Source of the DNA: Kryptolebias marmoratus
Taxonomy: Eukaryota; Chordata; Actinopteri; Cyprinodontiformes; Rivulidae
DNA length: 64,000 nt
Assembly: GCF_001649575.2 (NCBI RefSeq)
Contig: NC_051446.1
Location: 23,691,748 to 23,755,747 of the forward strand
Direction of reading: 5' to 3'
Below, one piece after another: positions 37,901 to 51,737 of this stretch. A model generated the notes under the pieces. That model had not been told where the DNA came from. It did no database searches and saw only the letters and a list, made by a program, of their open reading frames with translations. Positions within the stretch are counted from its first letter, which is position 1. Each line of letters begins with the position of its first letter. The translations under genes were made by a program, and so were the position numbers.

Positions 37901-40900
37901 GGTTAGGGTCTACTCATGGTTTAGGGGGTTAGGGCTTTTTGGCCCTGAACTAGGGTTAGGGTCTCCTCGTGGTTGAAGGGGTTAGGGTCTTTTGGCCCAG
38001 GGCTAGGGTTAGGGTCCCCTCAGGGTTGAAGGGGTTAGGGGTTTCTGGCCCTGGGCTAGGGTTAGGGTCCCCTCAGGGTTGAAGGGGTTAGGACCTTTTG
38101 GCCCTGGGCTAGGGTTAGGGTCTCCTCAGGGTTTAAGGGGTTAGAAAGCACATGAATACCAACATGTGATGCCTGTGGCGCAGCCCTGCTGCTGACCCTG
38201 AATGTCTCTCATCTGCCTACCTTTCAGACAGCAGAGGCTTCTGTCTGAATTATATGACGGACCTTTACTCAGCGACGCAACAGCTGCAGAACGAGAGCAG
38301 CTAACCACTTCAAAGCACTTTCAGTTTTTTTCAGTAGCAGAAACCAAAGAAATCTGCACTGCAGTGTTTGAAAGCACACCAAGTGAACCATGGATGCTTG
38401 AGATAATAGTTTAAAGGGAAAATAGAGGTGCCTTTGATGAGGACAGTGGGGTTAAAGTGTATCTGCTGGTTGTGTCTGCAGGACGGTTTCACTCCGCTGG
38501 CGGTAGCGCTGCAGCAGGGCCACGATCAGGTGGTTTCCCTCCTGCTGGAGAACGATACGAAGGGGAAGGTTCGCCTCCCGGCGTTGCACATCGCTGCACG
38601 GAAAGATGACACCAAGGCCGCCGCCCTCCTTCTCCAGAATGACCACAACGCAGACGTGGAGTCTAAGGTACGGCGTCTCCGCCTTCACCGCTAAAAAAAA
38701 ACAGTCCCTGGAAGAGCGAGATGCAGAACGACCTTCTCTTTGTTTATTCAGACTTAACACTTCCTGGTGTTTCCTCTCAGTCATAAATGGTTTCATCCTT
38801 TCATCATCAACACTGTTTTTATTTTTCCTTTATGAATAAAAGAACCTAAATTTTTATTAAAATTTAAAAACCCTTGTTTGCTCTGCATACAGTAGGGATG
38901 GCGCAATTTTCGATTGGATCGACTGTTGGCGATTGAAGGGTTGGATCGTGATTGGTTTTCAAACGGCGATCTTTATTAAATAATTACACGCCTTGACTTT
39001 TATATGCACCCTTTTCTGTAATTTAAAATATTTTCATCATCATCGCTGTCATCTGTGCAAATGAGGGAACCCTGACCCTTTTTTTTGTTTTTGATGACGT
39101 AACTTCACACGCCCTATCAGCCGTTTGACCACGATCATATGACCTGAAAATAGGGACGGTTTCCCATCCCTAACATCCAGTAGGTCCAAATTCACTCATT
39201 TTTTTTTCTTTCCTCCTTTTTGTTTCTGTTTGGAAGGAGTTTTTATGTTTCCTCCCTTCTGAGAACTTTATCTCCCACTGAAACTCCCCCTGCAGCCCTG
39301 ATTTAAAACCTGAATATCATCAACGCAGACGTGACGATTTTAGACCTTTTCCAGTTTGGTTTAATATGAAGGAAGCACTGAAGTCCCGATCACATTAAAG
39401 GACCTAAAACTCTGTAATTTAGGTCTTATTTTAGTCTATAAATAAACGCAGCTTATTGTAGAGACGGGTTCGAGGTGCCGTCCATCTTTAAGTTGTGTGA
39501 ACTTCCGTTTCCTTTTAGTTCCTTCTGTTTTTCCTTGTCCTCATCCATCTGACAGCTTGGTGCAGCCATGTCGGTGTTGCTGTAGTTCTTGTTGTGATGC
39601 ACTAACCACCCCCCCTCCCATTCTCTCTTCCTCTGCGGCTCCTCCTCCTATCTCCTCCTCCTCCTCCTCTTTTCTCCCCCCCTCCCTTCTAGATGATGGT
39701 GAATAGGACAACAGAGGTACATCTTCTTCTCTGCTTCTCCTCCCCTTCCTTCCTCCCTCTTCCTGCTCCTCACTCATGCAAAGCTTTCTGTCTGCTGGCA
39801 TGAACACTAAATGCTGGCATGAATGCTTTTGCGTCCCACCTGTGTTCCTGTTTTTGTTTTTCACATTTAGGCGTAGCTTTGTGTGTATGCAGCCGCTTTC
39901 TGCTGAAAGAATCAGAACTTCACTTATTTTAAGTGGATGTATTTACCTTTTCCTTCCCTTTTTGTTTTATGTTGGCTAGTAGTTTTGTTTTAAAGCTGCC
40001 TAAATAAGACCTATAAGTAAGTTATGGTCCACCTTTGGCCTGAAATCACAGCGTTGACTTGTGGCTGTGTTGGAGCCACATCTGGCCTGTATAACTCACA
40101 GAGGAACTAGTTATTCCTAATAACTGAATTAGGGGTTTAGTTTTCGCTCAGATGCAATCGATGGAGCATAAAATGAATCAGCTCTTATCCAATTAAGAGA
40201 AATTAATTTGGAAATTGAATAAATTTGTATTTTCACAGCAAAAATTAGATTCACACATGAATATTTCTACGGGTCATTGTAAGTTTATGCCTGAAATTAG
40301 GTTTTGCATGGTAACAAATTACAGATTTAATGTAAAAATGCGCGTTTAAAGACATGAAGTTGCTGTTATGTTGATTTCACTACTGCATTTGCTTTGAACG
40401 GTGCTAAAAATGAAAAAATAAGAAGCTTTTAAAGTAAAAAATAGTCTTTTTTTGTTGGTGTGATCAGGATAAATGAGTATGATGACATATTTGGGTTTTT
40501 GTAAAACTCAAAGAAAAATCTCAAAACGTTTTGACGTCATGCATCGTTTCTTATGTTAGACATTTTTAAATTCACACAAATTTGTGATATCACCTCTGAT
40601 AGTGTAAAGTTATAAATATGTTAAAAAAAAGAAAACTTTTAAACTAAAACCTCAGTTTTCAAGAAAACAGTCAAAAGTCTTAATAGATAGAAGATGTAAA
40701 TCTGGATTTTCTCCAATATATAAATGGTAGAATTGCAGAAAACAACACAAGTTTATGAAAAACAAGCCTTGTAAAAAATAAATAAATGTAATAAAACCTG
40801 TGATAACGAGGAGGGAGGTGCGGCGTGGCTCCATCGGGTCGCTTCTGCCAAGTTTTTCATGTAAATCTGACTTTCTTTGGGGAATTTCTGAGATTTTTCT

Positions 40901-43900
40901 CAGAATTTTGCTCGTCCCGTCTGCTCCTTTCATTATTTTATTAAAATAAAACAGCCCTAAAACGTAAATAAGTGTGTTCCTGATTGCTGCTTTTTAAATC
41001 AGTCTGGTACAATGAAGCCATTTTGGTGTCCTGATGTTTTAAGGACAATTTAAGCATTTTTTTTTTTCTTTAAATTATTATTTATTTTTACTTTAGATTA
41101 GCTTTTAACTAATTTAGATGCATGTTTTACTGCATGGACGGTTCCTGGAGACTCTGTCAGATGAAAGCATTTCACAAAAGAGAATCTTAAAAAACAATTT
41201 AAACAATAAATCCCAAGTTATCTACTTGGAATGGATTTCATTTGACAGTAGCCTAAAGGGGTAGTTCAGATCTTTTGAAGTGGGATTCTGGGGCATGAAC
41301 TGTTAATGTCTTACCTGTTTCAGAAAGCTTTTGTTTGGAAAATAAAGTTTAATTCTGACTAAATTAACAAGCTAACAGCTAGTCTTAAAACAGATTTAGT
41401 CCTTATATTTAGCTAAGTTTCTCTTTACGCAATTATTTACGTGGAAAGTTGAGATTATTTGCAGCAGCAGCATCAGCTGTAGCACCTCCAGTGCAGCTTC
41501 GTGCAAAATCTTTATCATCCTTTTGTTTTTATAACTGTGTATTATGATCTTTATGATGATTTAAAGGTTTATAAAAAAGCTTTTGCAGTGAAACCCTTAA
41601 AGTTGGAGTTGTTTGAAAACAGAAGCTCGTTAATTCCGTCAGACTTAAACCAGATTTCATCAAGTTAGGGTTGTTTAAACAGCTATCTACAGCAGGTAAG
41701 ATATTAATAGCACATGAAGGATCTGAACTATCCTTTTAAGGTGCTTGTTTGTTTATATTGTGTACGTTTATTCTACCCACAGCTCTAAATGGAGTCAATT
41801 TGTGCTCAAATGATTTAAATGAAGTTGATACCAGGGCTGCACATGAAACTACAGGGATATTGTTGAAGAACCCACATTTTCCTCTTTTCTTCTTCTGCTC
41901 TTTCGTCTCGACGCCCATTTGTTAGCTTTAGCATCTTTGGTGCTAACACCTAATCAATCAACCAATCAAAGGCAGTAAGAGTTGATCAGATTGGCCATGG
42001 CCAACATACGGCATGCAGAATATAACAGCCTATGATTCTTTACAGGCCAGGAGATCTTTTGTGATATTGATGTTACAAACGTTGATTTTGACGCCAGTTT
42101 TTGATTTATTCTGCAGCCTCCACATCAGCTGTGTGTGGAAATATAATAATAATTTATTTATATTGCTTTTAATTAGTTAACAGCAAGTTAATTCTGGAAT
42201 TCTTTTTGTTAAGGCAATAAAAAATGAGAAATTCAATGAATTTGAGCACCGATCGGTAAAACACGATGTATTTATTGAACGTAGTTAATGTTTAAGGAGA
42301 TAAATAATGTTCTTGTCTTGTCAGGTGCAGCATGAGTGCTCGAGAACCGCCACTGGTCCTGACTTTCTCTCGTTTTTATTGTTTAAAATTAGACTAGTTT
42401 ACCCAAAAAGTATTGCAGGAGTTTAAATCGAAGCCCGTTAAAAGCAACAGTTTAACTCTACCGCATGTTTGCCTTCTGCTCCGCTCGGCCAGCTCCTGTT
42501 CTGTGTAAAGTCCCATCATGCTTTGCTCATGGCTCGTAATGAGACAGGCTTGCTTTCTTTCTTTCTGCCTCTTTTATAAACCGTTCTCTTCCTCCTCCTG
42601 TGTGTCCATCTCGTCCCTCTCAGAGCGGCTTCACTCCTCTCCACATTGCGGCTCACTACGGCAACATCAACGTAGCGACGCTGCTGCTCAACAGGGGGGC
42701 GGCCGTGGACTTTAAGGCCAGGGTAGGTATCCCGCTTGCTGTGCAGGGTTCGATTCCTCAGCTGCTCTGTCCCTTTCCACTCTCATGCAAATCCTTGTCT
42801 TTTTGGACGCTGGAGACTGAAGGAATGTAGAGTGAATCTGGAGGGTGGAGGCCGCCATGAAAGGCATACGCATTCCTTCGAGAAATGATAGTTTTGTGGA
42901 TTGTTTGAACAAACAATCTTCGGCTGTAATTGTTCTGCTGAGAAATGATTTCATGAAACATGCCTGATCAAGAGCTGACCCTGCAGGACTGAGTCTCCTT
43001 GTTTAAATCACAAAACTTAAACATTGTAGTTTATCTAGAATCAGCCACACAAATACAAGTTTTAGCCACATTTACTTAAACTGAACTTACTGGGCCATAA
43101 CTTAAACCAACAGTTTATTTTTCTGCTTTTAAAGACTTAAGGGGGGAAACGTTGGTGCTGTATGTTGTGAAAGTCTAGATTAAAAGCAGAAATGTATCTG
43201 TAGATTTCAACATTTAATGATGTCTTCAAAGTGAAGTGAAGTGAAATTTATTTATATAGCACTCTTCAGCAGCAAGGCGATCCAAAGTGCTTTACAACAA
43301 CAGAATCAAATACAGAGGTACAGAGAAACATCCTAATCAATATAATGTATAATCTAAATGAAATCATGAAACTAAACATATCTAAACATGAGCTAAAACA
43401 GTCAAAATAATAGCTAAAATACTTTAAATGAAATCATGATGAAGTTAAAGCTGAACTAAACAACTAAAATAAACTAAACTAAATGTGCAGGAAGGCTAAA
43501 TAAGCTAACATAAGCTGAAACATGACAATGCTAAGCTAAGGGTACTTGACTAAAAGTACTTTAAAGTACTAAACTAGTCCACCTAAATTACTACACCTAA
43601 TTTCTTTTATTTAATGAACAAGTGGAGAACTAAAACGCCAACAAAAGAGCTGAAAATGTTGCAGCTGAGCTGGTCATTTTCCTCTAGAGGGGGACATGTA
43701 GCCGTTTTCCTTCAGCACTGAAAAGACTCCATTGTTCTCAGTGTTCAGACATGCAGGAAGGATTAAAATCCCAGAATCCTCGGAGCCTCATCAGTTACCA
43801 GATGAGACGAAACCTGGAAACACGGATGTCCCCGTCATCGTTAGGTGCTGCAGTTGTAAGTTTTTTTTTTCAGTGTTGCTTCTCCTCCTCTGCAGAATGA

Positions 43901-46900
43901 CATCACGCCGCTGCATGTAGCATCCAAACGGGGAAACACCAACATGGTGCGCCTGCTGCTGGAGAGAGGCGCCAAAATCGATGCACGGACCAAGGTTTAA
44001 ACTCAGAAATCTACATTTTATTGAACACTGTGTTGATGGTACTGAGTCCAGACCTGTTTGACAGGACGGTCTAACTCCGCTCCACTGCGGAGCCAGAAGC
44101 GGCCATGAGCAGGTGGTGGAGATGCTCCTGAACAGAGGAGCTCCAATCCTCTCAAAGACCAAGGTGCTCCGTCAGCTTCTCTCTCTTCCCCTCCTAGATC
44201 ACCTAGTTGCTGAAAATGGCTAACTTAACTGAGACTTTGCCTCATTTTCCCCCCGCAGAACGGTCTATCTCCGCTCCACATGGCAACGCAGGGCGACCAC
44301 CTGAACTGCGTCCAGCTGCTGCTGCACCATGAGGCGCCTGTGGACGACGTGACCAACGACTACCTGACGGCGCTGCACGTGGCCGCCCACTGCGGTCACT
44401 ACAAAGTGGCGAAGGTCATTTTGGACAAGAAGGCCAACCCCAACGCTAAAGCACTGGTGAGGAGAAGGAAGTGGGCGGATTTTTCATGCAAAAACGTGAC
44501 ATTAGGTTAAGACTTTCTAATCAAACTTCATTTTCTTACTTAGCTCTATTGTTAATATTTGCATCTTGCCAGTAAGTTTAGAAGAAAAGACAAAGAGCAG
44601 GACAAAGAACAAGAGGGAAAATAATTAGGAAAAAAAGAGTTTTTATCACCCCAGCCAGTTTTCTGACGTAAGAGAAGGATCTGCGCTCTGTAATGAGAAA
44701 AGTCTGGGTGTGGTTAGAGCGCTGGGGTTTATAGCTGGAGAGAATAAGGAGGGAAAAAGGACATGGATTGGAAAATGAAGTCATACAACTCCGCAAGAAA
44801 CCGCAAAGTAACAGAGTGTGGGAGGTGGGGCGTGCACAAGTTGAGTTGTTGGGAAAAGTATCTATTTTAAAACCGGGTCGTTTTTATAGCTTAGGGGGAA
44901 GTTGATTGTTTCCACCCGTTTGCCTGGTTTTCTACAGAAGGTTTAAAAGAAAAACATAAAACTTATTATCTTTTCCACTTTTTTTTTCCCTCAACCAGCT
45001 CTGCAGGATCGACAGAGCCACACGAAATGAATTCTTGGGACTATTTTTATTCCTTTTAATGGATTTATTTTTGTTTCTGTGCATCTTAGAATGGCTTCAC
45101 TCCGCTGCACATTGCCTGTAAGAAGAACAGACTGAAGGTGATGGAGCTGCTTCTGAAGCATGGGGCGTCTCTACAGGCCGTCACGGAGGTAACGGTCTGT
45201 GTGTGTGTGTGTGTGTGTGTGTCCTCTGTGTGATTAATCTACAACCACAAAGTAACTCAAACACATTATCCCAGCATTAAATGCTGAGCAGCTTCTAATC
45301 TGAAAGTTTGCAGATTAGCTTTTAGATTTGGATTCAAAATAAACAGGATTTTCTGACATTAGAAACTGGCTGATCATTCAGTTTATTTTGAATCAAAAAC
45401 AACTTTTGCAGGATCTCCAGCAGTGATTTTAAAGTGCAGTGACAGTTTCTCCATCCATCCATCGGGGAGTAAAGTTTCCTCTTTGTTCCACAACCTCTGG
45501 CACTTCATCCAGTTTCTGTTTCCATTTGTGATAATGTCAGCAGACATTTATTGTTTATGCTGTGTTTGCGAGTGTAAAACTAAAAAAGGTTTTGTTGAAA
45601 TTTCCTTTCCCGTGTCTCGCTCTCCAGTCTGGTCTGACGCCGATCCACGTCGCGGCTTTCATGGGACACGAGAACATCGTCCACCAGCTGATCAACCACG
45701 GAGCGTCGCCAAACACGAGCAACGTGGTGAGTTCAGGGACTTCCACTCGAAACAAAAGGAGGATGAAATGGGAATGGACGGCATTTATTTAATTTCTTTT
45801 TTTAAAGTGATCACATTCACCCGTTTACATATCGATTCAAACATAAGCTTTATGTTTGAACCTCAGCTGCACAAGGAGGATTTCATAATATACTAAAAGA
45901 GAGGAAAGTTGTCAGAATTCTCCTGATGGTGACTAAAAAACAAAAAATGTTTTTGTAATATTTGAACACTAAGGATGAGTGGCAGTGGAGTGCCGTTTCT
46001 GTGTTAAAATATTTAGTAAAACTACAATACAAGCTTGTGGTTTGACTGTTTTTCCTTTTAATTTTCATAACTGAACTCATCTATAAAGTTTGTCTACTTC
46101 TATTCATGAGAAAATCAGAGTTTATGGTTGTGAGTCTGTAGTTTAGGCTCAGATGTAGCTTTAATTTTAGGTTTTCTGTAAACTTCTTGTTTCATTTGAA
46201 TAATTTAGCTCTAAACATGTGAAAGGGTCTGAAACTTTAGAAGATTTAATGAAAGTGAAGATGTTAGCCTGTCCGTACATAGAAAATGCTGCGGTTTTTT
46301 TTAAATCTTATGCATTTATGGTTGCTTTTATGGCTTCATTGAGCTTTTTGGAGTTTCAGGTGATTCAAGGAAAACTTTGTCTTCAGCACCAACAGCTGAT
46401 TTTTATTCAATAACAGAATTACCAGGAAGATAAATATGAATATAAATTCACCCAATCAGCAGAGAAGGTATTGTGTAATTTTAATGAAGTCTTTTTCTGT
46501 GGCTACAACCAGGTTTGGTTTGTTTAAAGTGCGTTCACAGCTTTTTTTACGAGCACAAAATTCTTCGAGGCGATTCCTCCGCCGTCTCCAGAAGTGCTTT
46601 AATTTGTGCCGAGAGCAGAGATAATCTGTTTAGGAGAAGATTAGGTTTATTCGAGCCATGCGTGCGCACGTAAGAGCCTCTTTCTGTCGCCCTGCGGGGC
46701 TCCAGGCTCTCCTACGGATCACAGCCAAGGAGGATGAGAGTCTGAAGGTCTCAGAGAAGAAGAAGTCAACTCATCCGCCCCAAAACGACGCTCTGTTTAT
46801 GGCCACGTTACCGTAGAAACAGGAAATTAAGGGATGTCGTTACAGTGTGTGGAAAGTTGTCTGACTCACTGGTTTTCCTGCTTCTCCTTCTCTGAACACA

Positions 46901-49900
46901 ACCTGGGAGGGCTGTTCAAACCTTTGAATTAACTCTAATAACCCGCCTCTCTTTCCCGGTCTTTTTCAGAGGGGGGAGACGGCGCTGCACATGGCGGTGA
47001 GGGCCGGACAGTCCGGCGTGGTCCGGTATCTGGTTCAGAACGGGGCGCGAGTCGACGCCAAGGCCAAGGTAGGATGTCGCTGTCAGCCACAGCGTTTTCA
47101 CAGAGGATGTGAGTCAGAGCACATGTTTCAGAACCAGAACCACTCCTCCTCCACCAACGTTTCTTTTTGTTAAAGAGACAGAATTCTAATTTTACTTTTT
47201 TAAGCACTAGAATAACTTCACATGTTGTGATTTTAAAGAATTGCATTGATTTTTATGACATTTTCTGCACATTTTTCCCCACCTGAAACACGATCCCTTT
47301 AAGCTCCGGTCTCTTGAAGGATCGTCAGCGGTTTGTGCGCACGAGTTCAGGTTTTGCACGACCGTCTGATTCCCGAAGCCCTTACAAAGTGAGCTTTGCA
47401 CCTCAGACTTGACCGTCAGCCACGTGCTGCTGCAGTTTGGACACATTTAAATGAGATATTATGCACTCATTTAGAGGAAAACCCTCCAAAGTTTATGGAA
47501 ATACCATCAGCTGATTCTCTCAGCACTGTTTACAACAAGCATTCAGCGTCAAATATTCAGCGCCTCCTGAGAGTTTGTCCTTCGTGTCTCTAAAGAAGTT
47601 CAGCAATGACAAAAAGGGTGCAGGGTTGTCAGGAAAATGATCGTTTATCCTCTGGCTCAGTGAAAAACGTGAGACATTACCGTCTCTGCAAATACTGTTA
47701 ATTGTTTTTAAAAAAAGTGCATAAAATTCTGTTGTTCCTGTCATATTTAGAGAATAAACAATGTTCTGATTGTAGAACCCTTTAACAGACAGGGATTCAC
47801 AACCATCCAGGGATCAATGAGCAGAAGTGAAAGGAAGATGATTCCACTCTGACAGTCAGATCCGTTACAATAAGAGCCGAAGCTCAGAGTGAAAACATTC
47901 GTCTTTTCTGCGGCTGGGTTTGGGGAGGATGCCTGCGTTTCGACGTAAACTTCCCCCACCTGCTGAACCTGATGGGTGTGTTTGCACCAGGTTATAGTTC
48001 GTTTCAGGGGCTCTTATGAAGACGCCACCCGCTGGGTCTCAGGCTCTGATTGGTCCACAGGGAGGCGATGCACAATGAATTTCTGAGGCCTACCACACCA
48101 GCCAGTTGGTAGAAGATTGTGTTTTTACTGAACTAATTGATGGAGGGGGGGTTTTATATCTTCTTTTTATATTTACATGCACAACAAACCAGCTGAACGA
48201 AAACCAAAACGCCAAAGAGCACATTCCCAGAAACGATAGTCATGTCCCTCAGACGATGAATGTTTTATTTCGGTATGTCTAACAAAAATAAATTGGGTCT
48301 TTTGGGCCAAAATCTTTAACAGAATCTTTTTCTTTTCCATCTAGTTTGGCTGTATGGAAACAGCATCACTGGATGAGTCATATTATCTAAACCTGTGGCG
48401 TTTTTTTGGTTTTGCAGGGATGTGACACACGTCAGCACATCGTTTTGTCTTCTTTGCTGCTGAACACGTATCAGATGGCTCTTTAAACATGTTTCTGGTG
48501 AAATGACTGATGAGAATCCAGGCTTTAAATAATTGTTAAGTACTGGACGTGTCAGTTAATCGTATCAGCTGCAGATATGTTGGTAGTCGGTTTGTTTTCC
48601 TGCAGCCAGTTAATTTAGTTAATACTCTTCGACATGCAAACATCTCCTGACGTGTTGCTTTCCTCGCTTCACGTTCTTGCTCGGCTCTGGGCGTCAGGAT
48701 GACCAGACCCCGCTGCACATCTCGAGTCGTCTCGGCAAGCCCGACATCGTGCAGCAGCTGCTGGCCAACGGGGCGAGCCCCGACGCTACGACCAACTCTG
48801 GAAACACGGCTCTGCACCTGGCCGCCAGGGAGGGACACCGAGACGTGGCCGCAGCTCTGCTGGATCAGGGAGCCAGTCTGGCCATCACCACCAAGGTAAA
48901 CAAGAAGCTGGGACGTGTTGACAATAAACCGATAAACCTGAGAGGTTTGTGTTGATGTAGTATTTGGACCTGCTGCAGTCAGATGGTTCCTGTCTGGCTG
49001 CCTTTGGAAGAGTTGGGTCATAAGGTCTGAACTCCTCCCTCAAAAAAATCTAAAAACATTGTTGCAGGAGGACATGTTTTTGTCCTGAGCTGGCTCAGCT
49101 CTTGCATGTTTGAAAACATCAGTTTAAACTGCCGTGATGCATTTAATGTTCACAGATTTGAACAATTTCTGAACAAATAAACCCAAATATGAGGTTCAGG
49201 TGACGGCTGAAGCCTTGTGTTGGTTTTCAGATCAATCTTTTTGGTTTCTTTTTCTAGCAGTGTTCTCAAAACATTAACAGGTTTTGCAAAATAAAAATAT
49301 ATTCTGCAAAGATGTTTTTGTTGCTCACTAAACAGTGGTGAGGAAACCCCTGTGACTACCGTCACATCTTTTCCCAGAATGTCCTGGTAGTTCCAGGCTG
49401 TTAGGAAACCTATCATTATTTTAGTGTTTCTTTTTAAAGCTGCTTGAAGGCTGTTTAAGGTTATATCTGACTCATGAGTTAGTGTTTTATGGCAAAAAAA
49501 AGTTAAGAAAACAATAAAATGTAGAAAGCAAATGTTGCACAAATACACCATGCAAGTTAACTGGAGCTGAAGACAACAAAAAAGTCTAATAAAGAATTGT
49601 TTAGATTCAGCAAATCAGGCTGAATAAACAGAGATTTACTGTTTAACCAAAGGCCAGTTTGAAGTTTATAACCATTCGGTTTCATTCAGTTTTCATGCAA
49701 AGTCCTGATGGTTTTACCTCATAGCTAAAGAATCATCTAGTTTCCTCATCTTGAACATGTGTGTTTTGTCATTTTTAGCAGCCGGTAATCAGTGATATCA
49801 GTGATACTTTAATCTTGCAGATGACTCACATACATTTGGCACACATGTTTCTGCTGAACGGAATATGAGTCATTGGAGAAGAGGAACACTGGTTCTGAAA

Positions 49901-51706
49901 TGCTTAAATCTTGCGTCGTCTCGTGTTTCTCCAGAAGGGCTTCACTCCTCTGCATGTTGCAGCCAAGTATGGGAAGATGGAGGTGGCTAACCTGCTGCTG
50001 CAGAAAAACGCTCCGCCCGACGCCGCTGGGAAGGTGACACATGTTTCAGATCTGCTCAAGTAGTTCAGGAAGTTTCTGCACGTCTTCACGTCTGCGTCAC
50101 CGTCTAACAGCTGCTCCTGTCTGCGTGTCTCTGTTCAGAGCGGACTAACTCCACTGCATGTGGCGGCGCACTATGATAACCAGAAGGTGGCGCTGCTCCT
50201 GCTCAAACAGGGAGCTTCTCCTCACGCTGCCGCCAAGGTAAGCATCAGCCGGGCTGAGTGTGTCCAGTTGGAATCGATTGTTCTCAAAACAGATCGCCGA
50301 CCCAGTTCGAGTCGTTAAACTGAGCTCCACGCTTTGGTTCAATATATTTCTCTGGCAGCAGCCAATCACAACACGCTGCCCCAGAAACCAGCTGAGCTCC
50401 ACCTCCTGACACAATCGAATATTGACCAGCGTTGACTTTCAGGAAATGGTTTTTGTTGACGTGAAAAATTGGCCCCTCCGGTGAGCAACTAGTTCCCAAA
50501 CGTGACTTCACCATTTCATCTGGTCAGTCTGCATTCAGCTTTAATTTGTGTAAAAAGAAAACATAAAAACAGTTTTCCTGCAGGGATTACCCTCCGGATA
50601 ACAGGCGTGTTGTTTGACCCTAAACAGCTGCAGGTTTAGCTGGCTGAACTGGGAATTATATTTGTATATTTCACTGTATTTTGATCCTCCGCTTCCTGGC
50701 ATTCCCCGGTGCCCACGGTCCAACCAACTAGAGGTAAAAACATGGATTAATGTTTCCAAGTCAGCTTGTTAGGAAGGATTTATCTTGTGTATATTACAGT
50801 TATTATTTTAATCCAGGAGCAGAGCAGTGAACAATATTCTGTTTCTCCTTTTCATCGTCTGTTGTGATTAAGTTGCATTAACGCCTCTCAAACAGCCTCA
50901 GAGCTGGAATGTAATTAATGACAGTCGGCACACATCTCCGCTTTGAAATTTAAATGATCTGCATATTTTATCCTGAGAATTCGTGGCAGAGTACACGAGG
51001 GATAACGTCTCCTCCTCTGTTTCCAGAACGGTTACACGCCGCTGCACATCGCAGCCAAGAAGAACCAGATGGAGATAACCACCACCTTACTGGAGTACGG
51101 TGCCTCCACCAGCGCCGTGACGCGGCAGGGAATCACCCCCCTGCACCTGGCGGCGCAGGAAGGCAACGTGGACATCGTGACGCTGCTGCTGGCTCGAGAC
51201 GCTCCCGTTAACATGAGCAACAAGGTGCGGCGCCCAAAGCTGCGGTTCTCAGGGTCATAAACATGTGTTCACTGGCCAGGAACCGTCATTACACCTGAGA
51301 CTCTGTTATTTGGACAATTATTCCTTCTAGCATTCAGCTTTTGATGTCTTCTGTCCCCGATCATTCATCAGCCTGATGTGCAAACCCCTCATCTTAGCTG
51401 AAACATCTGTATTTCCCCGTCTCTGTCCCCAGTCTGGTCTGACTCCACTCCACCTGGCTGCCCAGGAGGATAAAGTCAACGTTGCCGAGGTTTTAGTCAA
51501 CCAAGGAGCAACTATAGACCCCGAGACCAAAGTAAGTGGAAGTGCTGAAGTTAGTTATGGAGCAAAAAATGTGGCTAAAATTCTGAAATGTCCAGATTAG
51601 TTTACACCCAGCATCGCCTCCTTGTGTCACAGTTTTGTTTCAATTTGCATAAAGTGACAACATTTTAGGTTTAACTGAAGTAGAATTGGAAAAGAAAACA
51701 GAAGAG

Positions 51707-51737
<31 letters not shown>

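Larger units (their letters stand above)
33938..38481. other. ank3: ank3 intron 5
   Basis: 4.5 kb, A+T-rich, with a TTTTAGC patch, a fold-back element and the 53-bp minisatellite. The segment 35825-35905 is non-repetitive, with two aataattcatg words, and is a candidate regulatory block. Nothing else is supported. Confidence 0.55.

Noticed and set aside
38452..38796. 114-codon minus-strand frame opposite exon 6, and similar frames opposite other ank3 exons
   Set aside because: Shadows of the G+C-rich coding exons; the + strand frames match ankyrin repeats.
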